This document shows positions 12,594 through 23,913 of a stretch of 64,000 bases of DNA, in pieces. The notes under the pieces are model-generated. The model worked only from the letters and a program-made list of their open reading frames with translations. It had not been told where the DNA came from and did not search any database. Positions within the stretch are counted from its first letter, which is position 1. Every line of letters begins with the position of its first letter. This stretch comes from Triplophysa rosa (lineage: Eukaryota > Chordata > Actinopteri > Cypriniformes > Nemacheilidae). The stretch lies in NCBI RefSeq assembly GCF_024868665.1, contig NC_079891.1, positions 29,838,665 to 29,902,664 of the forward strand, given 5' to 3'. The translations under genes were made by a program, and so were the position numbers.

Positions 12594-13482
12594 TGTGCGA
12601 GTGCAGAAGCGGTGGTAGTGATCTTGCACCCAGGTTCTCCTCCTCTCTGCCCACGTATCTCCCCGTGTCCTGCCAGCTGCAGGGTGCTGAGTCATCCTTC
12701 TTTCTCCGGGAGGCCACGCAGGAAGTGATGCGTAACGGGAGCTTGCAAACACGCAGCGAGCCTCTCTTTCTCCACTTGGTCGATGCTGGCCCAGCTCCCC
12801 TCTTGTCGGTCAACTGTAGCTATGGCAATCTCACCGCGGAGATGCCTGTACCACCCGATCTCCTCCAGGGGTCGCTGCCTCGCTCCTTCCACACCTCAAC
12901 ACACCTGACACTGAGCTGGAAGGTGAGAGCACACCTGGTGTCCAGGAGGATAGGAGCGGATCGTTCACAGATCCAGGTGTTGTTTTACCTGGGGGGACGC
13001 AGGTGGGAGGATGCGGATCCTCCCGCGGAACTGTTGCCTTGCGTCCGTGTCGTAGGGTTCCGGGAGCCTGGGGAAGGTTCTGTATCAGCCGCCTGCCATC
13101 TAGAAGGAAACCTGGGAATCTGTGTAGCCCAGCTTGGCGTCCCTACGAGCTGGTTCAACCCCCCCCCTCCGCCACGCAGACGAACACAAGAGCCCGTTCC
13201 AGTCACTGTGGAGCTGCACTACACCGTAATTCCTCTGGAGGGCCTCAGAAAAGAATGTGTAGCAGGTAGGGTGCAAGGGAAGGCCATAGTGCAGGAGGGG
13301 AATATGCAGAGGATTGGGACGGTGATTCTCGCCACTGGGGAGAATAAAGAACCCCAAAACAGACTCAGACTGGACAGCGATGTAGAGGTTGTGGTGCCGC
13401 CCAGCCCGTTTAAACAGGGACAGACTGTGGGATTTCAAGTGCTAATGAATTCTGCGGCCACCACTGAGCAGTTTACACTGAG
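12594..13482 (+). CDS. tmem132 (paralogue unresolved): TMEM132-family large N-terminal coding exon (probably exon 2)
   Basis: This exon encodes 295 full codons of the extracellular N-terminal half of a TMEM132 protein. TMEM132 proteins are single-pass type I membrane proteins of neural tissue, linked to cell adhesion and cytoskeletal signalling. Family hallmarks appear in order: LPTYLPVSCQL, SFFLREATQEVMRNGSLQ, CSYGNLTAEMPVPPDLLQG, LSWKVRAHLVSRR, IQVLFYLGGRRWED, LPCVRVVGFRE, CHLEGNLGICVAQL, TSWF, VELHYTVIP, QRIGTV, LRLDSDVEVVVPPSPFKQGQ and EQFTLR. Sequons NGS, NCS and NLT are present. The acceptor is ...ctctctgcag at 12591-12593 and the donor is AG|gtaaga. The exon opens two bases into a codon and ends two bases into the next. 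The signal peptide must come from an upstream exon outside the window. A Pro/Arg run (NPPPPPRRR) after TSWF sits where other paralogues have a longer linker. C and D paralogues share the RFSS-LPTYLPV start, but I cannot fix the paralogue without a tree. The first codons read in frame upstream of the acceptor are intronic. Confidence 0.93.
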
Positions 13483-13589
13483 GTAAGATGACGCACACCT
13501 GTGAGGGGTGTCTTATGTGTACAGTACAATGTTAGGGGTGTAAAAATGCATTAATGCATTGAAATGCATTGATTTGACAATGAAAATTG

Positions 13590-13852
13590 GATTAAAAATC
13601 AAATCACTATTATTGTCACATCACCACGTGTGGTGAGTGAAAGTCTTGGGTGCGTACTCCGTACAAAGTAGAATGCAGTTGGACAGACAACTGTATGACT
13701 ATATAAACTTGTGTTGTAAGTGACAGTATGTAGTGCAGACGAACAAAGTATAAATAGACAGACCGTACAAAAAAGACAATATACATTATACACATATGCA
13801 CAGTATATAAACAAGATATACACATTAGACGTTGAATATATACATAAAGGCC
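13590..13852. repeat. Probable degraded dispersed repeat
   Basis: AT-rich sequence with CACATCACCACGTGTGGTGAGTG and tandem-like TATACACA motifs, resembling decayed 3' ends of fish retroelements. No coding remnant was recognised and the class is uncertain. Confidence 0.3.
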
Positions 13853-14285
13853 CAATCCCAATTCTATATTATACCCCTTGCCCCTTGAAACAGTGTGGCA
13901 AGGGGAATGGCTAAAAACATTCCCCTAAGAAATGGGACACCACTACTACACTGTCATACGTCATTATAATACGTCACTGATACTACGGAGATGCGCCGAT
14001 GTTTATCACAAACTTCCAAGATGCTGCTGTCAGCTGTAGTCATATCAGTTTCGTGGATTACAGCCAAAGTGAACCTGAACTTTTTCATCAAAAGCAGCTC
14101 ACCACACACCCCTCCGTTCGCCGTCTCCAGAGTGCGATAGCAAGCGGGTCTGGGGAAGTCAGAGCGCGTTTTGATTAACCCGATGTTTGTGATCGCATTC
14201 CGTGGATCTCTCCCTCTGTCCAGGCGGGGAATCGGAGGGCGATCGCGAACAGACAACCCTGACAACCCCGCATTGGTTCGTTCTG
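13853..14285. mobile_element. Truncated MITE-like repeat (GGCCCAATCCCAATTCTA start)
   Basis: It begins GGCCCAATCCCAATTCTA and runs through CCCCTTGAAACAGTGTGGC and AATGGGACACCAC, a block I recognise as a common cyprinid repeat (possibly Harbinger-type). No matching right end is visible, so it is truncated or diverged. The open frame on the opposite strand (13954-14265) is a by-product. Confidence 0.45.
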
Positions 14286-14599
14286 CTTCCCCCGGTTCGT
14301 GATTGCATTCCGGAGACGGCCCTGGTTACAATTCCTTTTTTAGCAGTTGTATATGTTGTACCAAATATGTTGTAAAATGTAGCGACTTTTTATTAACGTT
14401 TCAAGTATTCAAGACAAGAAACTTAACACAACATTAAATATAACATAAACAAAATTATTATTTGTTGTTTAAATCCTTATCAAAGCCAAAATAAAGGCTT
14501 ACATTATACTTGCATGAGCAGCCATGTTGGAAAATTTCAAATAATAATAATAGCCTGATAATAATAATTGAATAATTTATTGTTAGAATTGTTTGTATC

Positions 14600-14672
14600 T
14601 TAATTTGGGATCGGGAAAGGACCACGAGCCGGGACTCGAACTCGGGAGAGCGCCATATGTTGGAGCACTCCG
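14600..14672 (-). repeat. tRNA-derived SINE fragment
   Basis: On the minus strand the sequence reads GCGCTCTCCCGAGTTCGAGT then CCCGGCTCGTGGTCC. It includes a B-box-like GTTCGAGTC and a pattern shared with fish tRNA-derived SINEs. The A-box half is short and there is no intact cloverleaf, so this is not a functional tRNA gene. Confidence 0.5.
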
Positions 14673-16984
14673 GCATATTAGAATTGTTTATATAAGTATT
14701 ATTATAATACTCAATGCTTTATTTCCAATAGCTTGATTGTCCAGCACACAATCCACATAGGCAGAGGACAAGTGGATTTGGAGGATGGATGGAATATAAT
14801 CTCTACCATTCAATTACTATATGGCCAAAAGTTGTTTAAAAAAAATCTTCAAATTGGACTAGATTGTGACCAGATTTCACATTCCAGCAATGCATGGCAT
14901 CATTTCCTAAATTCTCCTAAATTTCTCAAAGAATCAAATTCAAAACATTTACACCCATCATTCAGCGCTAACTTTTATACACACAGACAAAGTTTGGCGA
15001 CCTAAAGTCTCAGTTCACATATGCGTAGCATACCCAATACTGCTCGCTGGCAGCACTCCAGACCAGAGGCCTTGGGGCTTTCCCGGACATATGATAGATT
15101 AGACTTATTCATCAGCGGCACAGATAAAGCAGAGCTCCAGACTACTGCTGTACATGTTCCAGCTCCTCTCCTCTCTATCACTGCTGTTGAGTTTTATAAT
15201 AGGCAATAATTAGTCTGTGCCATGCTCATGAGGAACATTAAAATGGATGAAGCTATGCGCTGAGGTTATATCGACGGGCATATAGCACAGAACGCAGAGT
15301 CTTGCTTATGGTCAGCGATTTTTAGCTGCATGTTTACATCCACAGCATTGTAATTGCGTTTGATTTATGAAGGCATGCCACTTTAATAGGTCAGGCAGAC
15401 CTGCTATTAAAATACAAAGTTTATGCTTAAACTAAGATAGATCCTCAGTCTGAGTGATGCCATCTCTGTACGTCTGTGTCTGGGATTACGAATATCTGCG
15501 TGATAATCGCTATGGAAGACGTCTCTCCCTTCTCAATTAACTTCCGTCAGCACGGAGACAGATACACGCTGGCAGAGGGAGATGCTATTGTCTCTGCTAG
15601 TTGAACGATGGTGGAACATCAAAGACGCTCCTGCTGGTGTCGTTTGGGTCTATAAAAGATGTGTGATGTCTTTCATTTCGCCACCTGCTATCTGTTTAGA
15701 TGGAGGAAATCAAAATGTTTCCCTCCTACCCATGATGGGAAAAATCTGCCAAGCGTTGTTTGTTTGTCTAGAAAAGCAGAAATTTCTGCCCTCATTGTTG
15801 CTAGGAGGAGATTGAAATAGCTAAAAATAGGCCCGTTTGTTCCTCCTAAAATCAAAACCGAGTTTTGTGTAGTTTTTGTTTTGCTTATTTGTGCGCTGTA
15901 CACGTGGAGAGACACGGGCCTTCGAAAGCATACCTCTGTAGACGGTTGTATCGTCCTAACAAAGAAATCTTTTCATATTTATATTTTGTGCTGCTGTCGC
16001 AATGTGTAAAGTTTTCGAAGTTTTAGATCAGCAGCCTAAACTCCAGTCACAGGAGCAGAGTTTTTGTCATTATTATAAAGCTAGAATTAGCTGTTCATTG
16101 GTTCATAGTAAATCATAGTAAATTCTATCATTATATTAAAGAAATTAAAATGAAGTGGGTATTTATGTACAAAAACAAATAGAGTTGAAACAAAGGTACT
16201 GTATAATTAAATATCTCTGTACAAGTACTTCTGAATAGAGCTTGTAGAGGATGGATAGATGTAAAAACCGGACACAGTTTGATGGAATCTAGTTCTTTTT
16301 CTGCTCAGAGGGAGATGTGGTCCCTCTACCTTGTAAAATTGAGCTATAATTTGCCTTTTCTTTGTTAACAAAAGTACCTCTGCTTGTTTTCAGTACATCT
16401 TGTTCCTGTTCGACAAACTGACATTGAGACCATAGTCAGACTGGTGGATGGGATATTTTGGTTTGTGTGTGTCTGGGAGGAATGTATGGGTTTGTATGCA
16501 TCAAATGCATAGAACATCTAATCTGATCAGTTTTGGACTCTTCTGTCTGTCTTGCTCTATCATGTGTGCCTTCTATGCAGCTGTCAAAAAATGTTATTAT
16601 GGGAGACTCATTTACACGGCGTAATGTGATGCTTGTTGAACAAATGATGTACAGTTCTCTCAAATGATTTGCCGCATTTCTCCAATTTTAGTACTTGGTC
16701 GCAAATCAGTAAGCACAGCTGTCTAAACTGTTTTGCATATCTTTGCTAGTTAACAGATTTGTACTGTTTTCACACAGTTTTCAAGGCTAGAACTTCAAAC
16801 AGAATTGTAGTTTAAATTGATTTTTATTTTTTGTGCTGATTTTGGGGACATTTTGTGGAATTAGGAGGGACGGATTTATGCTAGGTGAAATATGTTAAAT
16901 GGGGTTGTTTTTTAAATTATGTGTGGATCTGCATCACTGTTGACATATTTAAAGCAACACTTAGTTTATCGACCTTAAAATAAT

Positions 16985-17430
16985 GGGTGGGTTGCACCAA
17001 CAAGGATTAGTCTTAAATCTAGATTAAATCAAGGTTTTTTTAATAGTTGTGTTATACCAAACTGTAAACCTTGTTTAAAAATAATCAGGTTTATATTTAA
17101 GATATCATTTGATCTAGGTTTTAATTGCACAGTAAATCTAGATTAGCTTTATTCTGTTGCTCCATTAATTTAAAGTCTTGCTTTCTTATCCAATACATAA
17201 GCAAAACGTCTGCGATTAAACTAAAAAGACCGACATCCTGAGAAGAGTAGCTAGTTATTTTAGCGGCCTGTCTAAATTGTGGTCTGGTCCGGGCCCGAAT
17301 AGGCGCACCTTAGCCGGCGGTGCTGCCGCAAACAGCCCCAGAACACGACCGAGGACGACCCCCGGAAACGCAATCGCCTACCGGGGCCGTTCGCAGCGGC
17401 GTCGACGGCAGGGGTCCACCCGCTCGTGAT
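16985..17430. repeat. AT-rich MITE-like block followed by a GC-rich block
   Basis: Bases 16985-17170 contain GGTTGCACCAACAAGGATTAG and mirrored AAATCTAGATTA motifs typical of a MITE. Bases 17270-17430 are strikingly GC-rich (GGCGGTGCTGCCGC, GCAGCGGCGTCGACGGC). A 77-codon minus-strand frame spans 17272-17505 but shows no domain. The GC block may be a remnant of an inserted element. Confidence 0.4.
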
Positions 17431-18108
17431 TCCCGTAAAGCGCTCTTCTATCTTATGTCTGCTCCAGTCACAAGCTGCAGGATAATGATGCGGCTCAACT
17501 GTCATATTTGTACGCTGTCTTATCCCTCAAGGCTTGTGAGTGTCTATGGAAGATCAGACTGATCAACCAATTATCCAGAGAGAGGTTTTTAATAGCAAAA
17601 TTACGTTTCTTTTACATGCACGAGATCTTTATTTCCTTTTTACATGACAGTGCAACACTGTTGCTGTTTAGTTACACCGGCAAAATCCATCATGGCGGAC
17701 AAAATGAATCGTAGTATGCACATTAGTCGCGTTTGAACTTTGTGTCGTGCCTTTGTTACAGCCGGCTCTCACACTGCAACAAAAGAGGGAGATCAGGCGC
17801 AGCCAATTCTCAACCAAACATTTATTTATTATAATCAAAAGCTATATAGAGCATCATATACCTCAAAGCAACTCCACACAGTAACATTTATCCTGCGTCC
17901 AACAAGTGTCAGTTATGCAGGACACACATCCAACGACACCCGATGAAACACTCACGCACAGCCTAGGGACATCACCTCAAAACCGAAAGTGAAAAGCAAC
18001 GCACTAAATGGCGCGTTAAGCGTATTTTTCTTTCTCATAATTGGAAACGCTGCTCAGTTGACGGGTATGAAAAGCAGCCGATCACAGTGCAATAATGTCA
18101 CGTAATAC

Positions 18109-18331
18109 CAGTGTTGGGCAAAGTAATTAATTACTAGTTACTAATTACATATTCAATAGTGTAATTAGATTACTGTACAAATTACTCTCTCCAAAAAGTA
18201 TTTAATTACTTATTACTAATTACTTTCTGTATCCTATATCAACCTTGATTAGTTAACTGATTCAAGGATAGATATGAAACGGCTCTTTTAATTCATTCAA
18301 TTAAATAATTTACTAGTTACACCCAACACTG
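18109..18331. mobile_element. hAT MITE (CAGTGTTGGG family), copy 2, internally deleted
   Basis: Ends CAGTGTTGGGCAAAGTAATT and AGTTACACCCAACACTG, with a perfect 8-bp duplication CGTAATAC at 18101-18108 and 18332-18339. The left 150 bp nearly match the copy at 10330-10809; the rest is deleted. Confidence 0.87.
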
Positions 18332-18499
18332 CGTAATACACACGTAGGCACATTTGAGAGTAGTAGTTTTTAAATTTGATTGTATTTAAACAGGTTATGA
18401 GTTTAGATCGGGTCAGTCGCACTCGCACCATTGCATTTGAATATTTTTTCACGGTCGCACATGTGACAGAAATGGTCGCACTGTAGAGCCCTGCAGAAA

Positions 18500-18680
18500 G
18501 AACCATTCAGTCAAAGGGTACAGAACCGTGTCTTTCTTATCTTTTTATAATCTGAAGAACCCTTTTTCGCCACAAAGAACCTTTTGTGAAACAGATGTTA
18601 AAGGTTCTTTACCATTATGGAACCATTTAGACAAAAAAAGGTTCTTCTATGGCTAAGTGAACCTTTATTTAAGAGTGTAT
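18500..18680. repeat. AAGAACC-rich dispersed repeat fragment
   Basis: Repeated AAGAACC / GGTTCTT motifs end in TTTAAGAGTGTA, the kind of terminus seen in fish hAT MITEs. The matching left end (TACACTCTTAAA) is not visible, so this is a fragment. Confidence 0.45.
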
Positions 18681-19266
18681 TTCTTAAACCTTTTCTACTC
18701 TCTTAACTTTCTTTGACAATATAATCAGCACTGTCAAAATACTTTTTTGGGGGCCTTTCAGATTTGATCTGCCTATACACAAATTAAAAACAAGAAAACT
18801 AAAGAAATGTTTAAACTGTTTTCAGCGGTTTAATAATCAGTACTGCTTAGAATTTGCAATTACATTCCAGTAAGAAATAGTTTGTGTGCTTTCTCAGAAG
18901 ATTAGTCTGGCTCGATAATAAACATACTTGTAAGCAAATGTATGAATTCATTATTATTTTTTGCATAGCTTTTTAAAGTTAGTCATCAGATGATGCTTTG
19001 TGTGCCTCCAATTTTGTAAGATCTGTTAGTTGTTAGGCTATTTATTTACAGGGAGTTGCAGATAGCTGATCCATTGAAAGTTACATCACAATATAACTCT
19101 CTTAAACTTTACAGTGACAGAGGTTGATCAATGACAAAGATACTAATATCAGCTTTTGTCTACATTAGGTGCCAAAGAAATTTCTGGTGGTTGTCTTATG
19201 ATACAACAAAGCCACACATCTTAAGCATCCTCACAAAGCTGTGCTTTAGCCCAAAACAGGACACTG

Positions 19267-19281
19267 TGCTCTCTCTCTCTC

Positions 19282-19353
<72 letters not shown>

Positions 19354-19375
19354 GCTCTCTCGCTCTCACAATTGT
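19267..19375. repeat. (CT)n microsatellite
   Basis: About 100 bp of near-pure CT with a few interruptions (CCCTCT, GTCTCT, CGCTCT). Open frames over it encode Ser-Leu or Arg-Glu repeats and are not genes. Confidence 0.95.
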
Positions 19376-21822
19376 CTTAACGCTCACAAAAGCTCTTGAT
19401 TATACATACTATCGACACACTGACAATGTTCAAGTTTTTGAATGGAGATGGTGTGTGAGAGAGGCACTTGTGACCTTGAATTGTTTGATTAAAAGGGTTT
19501 TAAAAGTCAAAAGTAGCTCATAGAAGCTAACATTTTTACATTGTCACTTTTCACAATTTACATTTAGTTAGTTTAGTTCGTTTATTAGCGGGCACCCACA
19601 ATCTAGCTAATTTCTTAGCTTATCTTAAACTTCTCCCCTTAGGTACACAAACACACACAACAATACTGTTGTGTACTTTTAGTATATTACACTGCATTCT
19701 TGATCATTTCAGGAGAGTGGCATCATTTGTAAAATCTGTTGTCAGATGAGTTATATTTTGCCTTAACGAGTTTTAAATCTATAATGTCAGATGGGTGGCA
19801 TCTATTAGCATCTATTATTTTTGCATAGTCTAATTCATTTAATTTTGCTCTTGGTGTAAACAGACTTTTAAGGCAAATCAAACAAACAGATCAAACAAAC
19901 GCCAACGAACAGCCTTTACAGAGGTTGCACATGCTTGCAAACACTCTTCACATCAACAGTTACAGACATTACCCTTCATGTGCTAAACTTGAAAGAACTT
20001 GAGGATGAATGTTCAAATGGATTTTTTATTAGGTGACTTTGATGTTTGCGTTCCACTGGTAAACCTTTTGTCATGGCATGAACTCATATAGCTTACAGCT
20101 AGATTTGTATTTTCTTAAGTTTCATGTAGTCAGTATGCAGAAGTTTCTTTGAATTCTACCTTGAGTTGCTTCATGTGCTTTCCTTTTTGTTGGAACATCA
20201 TTATTTTTGTCTTTTTTAGTTAACTGGTAAGACTCATATCTGCCAAGATCTTTTAAGGGTGAAGATGGCCACCTTTGGGGCGAAACCACCTACAACAGGA
20301 GATGTTTGGCTTTAGATTTAAAACGGCAGCAGATTGGTCCATCCTTCATTTCTACTTTTCTACACATTTTCTTTATACTATCTGAAACTGTTGTACTATC
20401 AGGACTCTAGGTTTCAGGCTAGCTAGCATTAGGCTTAAATTGTGCTTGCAGAGCTCTTTTAAAACATTCACGTTATCGTGACCCCTTCCTTTTGTACACA
20501 AGCCAGCGCAGTGTGCTCAGTGATTTAGATACTGTAGTTCTTCAGGGAATGGAATTAAATGGGTTTGACTCTTGGATGAATGCTACATATGCCTCCAGGG
20601 GCCTCTTTCCTTCCCATATATTTATACTGAACGCACTCAATGCCGCTATCAGAAGTCAGATACATGGAGATCAGAAACAAGCTCCTTGCTGGGAGTTGGA
20701 TATGTGTGCGTTTGTGTTGGTTAGGGAGAGTGAAACTGGAGGTTGCCAGATAGATTGTTTAAGACGGAATAGACGTTCTTTCTCCACGGGTCTTGCCCTC
20801 TTTGTTAGGAGAGCCACGCTAAGTGCTTTCGAGATTGGAACGGTACAGAATGAGACCAGGCGGGTAATAAGACAAGCTTCAGCACAGGTGGGAAGCCACA
20901 AGTGTTCCTGACCCTCCATCATCTTCGCAGTTTAACGTAATCATGCACATACACACACATTTAGCTTGCGATCACCTCTCATGTTGAAAATAATTACCCA
21001 TTTATCACATCAACGACCCAGCTTAACCACACAGACACACACATTAAGCACGCAACGTTGTCTGTAGTTCTTAATGAATGAACAGGTCAGGCTGACCACA
21101 CGCGCACACAACCCATCAACGAAATTGTCTGTGTATGGCGAGGCTGAATGAAATAAAAATCCCAAGTAGGATTTCATTTTCGTTAGGACCAATTCCCTAG
21201 AGATCTGTAGGTCTGTGTCTTTTTTCTTTGCGTATATTTCATGTCTTCTAACAGGAACTAATGATGCTCAGTGCCTGTTCAAATGAATATTTTAGAGTCG
21301 GCTAATGAGGATGAGAGAGAAGACACACTTTCATGGAGAGAGAGAGAGGGAGCAAGAGAGAGATTTATGGAGGTAAAGTGGTGGGTGCTTGAACATTAGG
21401 CCACACTGGTTGGCAGGCGCAGCACTGGTGCACTCTGGGATATGGAATGGCTAACATTAACACTAGAATTGGATGCCGAACCAGAGAGCTAAAGTCATCC
21501 CTTACTGCAAATGTGTGTGCGTGTAGTTAGCTACTGTATAGCTTGGAGGCAAAAATGTCCCAAAAAAATGTGTGCTAAATCTGACAAAACCTCCCTTTGG
21601 GGACGTCCTTTTCGATTTTTAAAATTGCAAAAGTTTTCAATTAGGAGTTGAGTTACAGTGAGTTATTAATTATAATTGGCTTTATATAATTATATCTTAG
21701 CTCATAGCTAAGTGAGTTTGCTTGTGTGTGTTAATGTGAAATATACACTGCCCGTCCAAAAAAAGTCACCACCTGGGCAGTGCTTTGATCTGGGGTTGCT
21801 GCAGTTGGTCAGGTCTAGGTTC

Positions 21823-22452
21823 CAGGGGCGTAGCTACATGGTGGCCGTGGGTGGCCACCTATCTGGCCACCTCTGTTGTGCGAAGCAGTTTTAAGATGTG
21901 TGTCGGAGTTTACGGAGTGCTGCGCAGATCATTTAGCTTATGCACTGAAAGTAACGCGAGAACATTACTCTCGTGTTAATATGATGTCATACGCTGACGC
22001 ACTGATGCAAACAGTCTGAGCACTATAGCTGAACAGCTGCTAACCGCTTTGTGACAGTGTACTGTCTGTGTACCATGGAAGTTCATCGCGAGCAGAAGGA
22101 TCAGGTCAGTAAAATCAGTCTTGTTTAACTGGATTTCATTCATTAATTACATTTTCGCGAAAGTTTAAGTTGGGGTACTGCAATGTTTATTTTCTATAAA
22201 AATGCTAACTTACTGCAAATAATAGCTAGCAAATTATTTTAAAATAATGTTAGCACATGAAAGCATTGCAAATAAATTGTTTACTTTACGTTTGTTGTGT
22301 ATGTTTTTGACCAGCAAACTATGTGTAATGAAGAATTGGTGTAAATTACAGTAGAAGTTAAAGAATTTCTGTCTGTAAGGATTGTTTGGTCACCCTAATA
22401 AAATCACTGGGTCTTACCTAGCCACCTCTAAAAAAAAGTTCTGGCTACGCCC
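21823..22452. mobile_element. hAT-like element nested in the Tc1/mariner element
   Basis: The left end CAGGGGCGTAGC and right end GGCTACGCCC are inverted. The 8-mer CTAGGTTC occurs on each side (21815-21822 and 22453-22460), rejoining Tc1 sequence when removed. The right end seems to lack the last bases expected from the left end. A short ATG frame near 22075 followed by GGTCAGT could be a leftover first exon, but this is speculative. Confidence 0.75.
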
Positions 22453-22526
22453 CTAGGTTCAGCAACATTATGTGCCCAAAGAATGAGGTCAGCTGACCTA
22501 TACTGAATGACCAGGTTATTCCATCA

Positions 22527-22763
22527 ATGGATTTTTTCCTCCCTGATGGCACGGGCATATTCCAAAATGACAATGCCAGGATTCATCGGGCTCAAATTGT
22601 GAAAGAGTGGCTCAGGGAGCATGAGGTATCATTTTTACACATGGATTGGCCACCACAGTGTCCACATCTTAACCCCATTGAGAATCTTTGGGATGTGCTG
22701 GAGAAGACTTTGCGCAACAGTCTGACTCTCTCACCATCAATACGAGATCTTGGCGAAAAATGA
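22527..22763 (+). pseudogene. Tc1/mariner transposase C-terminal remnant (DD36E-like)
   Basis: The 78-codon frame contains [12 protein letters not shown], with the second catalytic Asp preserved in the QxD position, and [15 protein letters not shown], with the catalytic Glu. Counting the codons gives 36 residues between these Asp and Glu residues, rather than the 34 of classical Tc1 elements. The first catalytic Asp and the DNA-binding domain are missing because of the 5' deletion. The frame stops early after DLGEK; homologous sequence continues in another frame to a stop near 22870. This enzyme family excises and inserts DNA at TA sites; the copy is dead. The initial Met is internal to the original protein. 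Confidence 0.8.
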
Positions 22764-22879
22764 AAGCAACTCTGGACGGGGAAAAAAATGTTGTGACATT
22801 GCAGAAGCTTATCGAAACGAATCGAATGGGTGCGGTAATCAAAGCTAATGGCAGTCCAACGAAATATTAGTGTGTGTGA

Positions 22880-23913
22880 TAGAGCTGCACGATTCGAACA
22901 CCCACGCGATCTCATTAATGAAAATCAAGGATTCTCATGTCTAACTTACCTCGGACTAAAATCATAACGCTTCAATATGTGCTGCCGCAGAAGCAGAGAT
23001 AGCATTATTATCATAAGGTATGTAACGACGTCACTAACAGTCTTTTCAACCACACACTATCCTTATTTCTGTGTCCAATGGTCACAAAAGTATTGGGATT
23101 AAAGCAGAGAGTTGCCAACTCACACGCATGAGACGCTTTTACAAGCTCCTACGCTGCCCAAATTAATCTCACACCAAACAACAGACCAACATATAAAGTA
23201 AATACAGCCTGACAACAAAACTGCTCTTATGTATGGAAGCCTGTTTCCGCCAGGGTTAGGACTTTTTTTTAGATTTTATAAGTCATTATTATGACTGAGT
23301 ATCTCAAAATAATGAGAAATTAAGTCGAAATTTCGACTTAGTAACTCATAACAATGAGAAACTTTCTCATAATAATGACTTTAGTATCTCATGAGATACT
23401 AAGTCATTATTATGAGTTACTTAGTTTCTCATTATTATGAGTTACTAAGTCGAAATTTCGACATTATTATGAGAAAGTTGTTATGTTTCAGTAGTGTCTT
23501 TCTTTAAAGACCCCTTCAAGCAGTCTGTAGATATCAAGCAAGACCTTTAATTGCAAGTGTCACCTTATGCATTTTTTTTACTGAGAAATATTTCATATAC
23601 ATGTTAATTCAATGCATTAATACTTTTTAGGAAGTTAAACTTTGACATGTAAAGTAAAAAAAAACACTTTAGTTTACTTATGGAATTTGTGGTTAAAAAT
23701 TTCTCACTATAACTACTGTAGGTTAACCATAAAATATGTAATAATTTTGAAGCAAAGTCCTATGTATTACATACCTAAATATTTTTTTTTGTCAGAACCT
23801 CTAGTAAATGATGTATTACTTTTAGTCATCATTCAGAATCGTAAAAGAATCGCAAGCTCTATTTGAAACAAAAGAATCGGGATTCTCAATTTATCCAGAA
23901 TCGTGCAGCTCTA
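22880..23913. mobile_element. hAT element nested in the Tc1/mariner element
   Basis: Inverted ends TAGAGCTGCACGATTC and GAATCGTGCAGCTCTA, with a perfect 8-bp duplication GTGTGTGA at 22872-22879 and 23914-23921. It sits just after the Tc1 transposase stop and before the Tc1 right terminus. Its middle is occupied by a palindromic repeat (23255-23480). No hAT transposase domain was recognised. Confidence 0.88.
23255..23480. repeat. Multi-unit palindromic repeat (TCATTATTATGA / TCGAAATTTCGA)
   Basis: Alternating units TCATTATTATGA, GAGATACTAAG, GTCGAAATTTCGAC and AGTTTCTCAT occur in both orientations, so the segment folds on itself several ways. It lies within the hAT element at 22880-23913 and has no coding capacity. 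Confidence 0.75.

Noticed and set aside
12525..13438. Minus-strand and alternative-phase frames over the TMEM132 exon
   Set aside because: Shadows of the real coding exon, lacking family similarity or splice signals.
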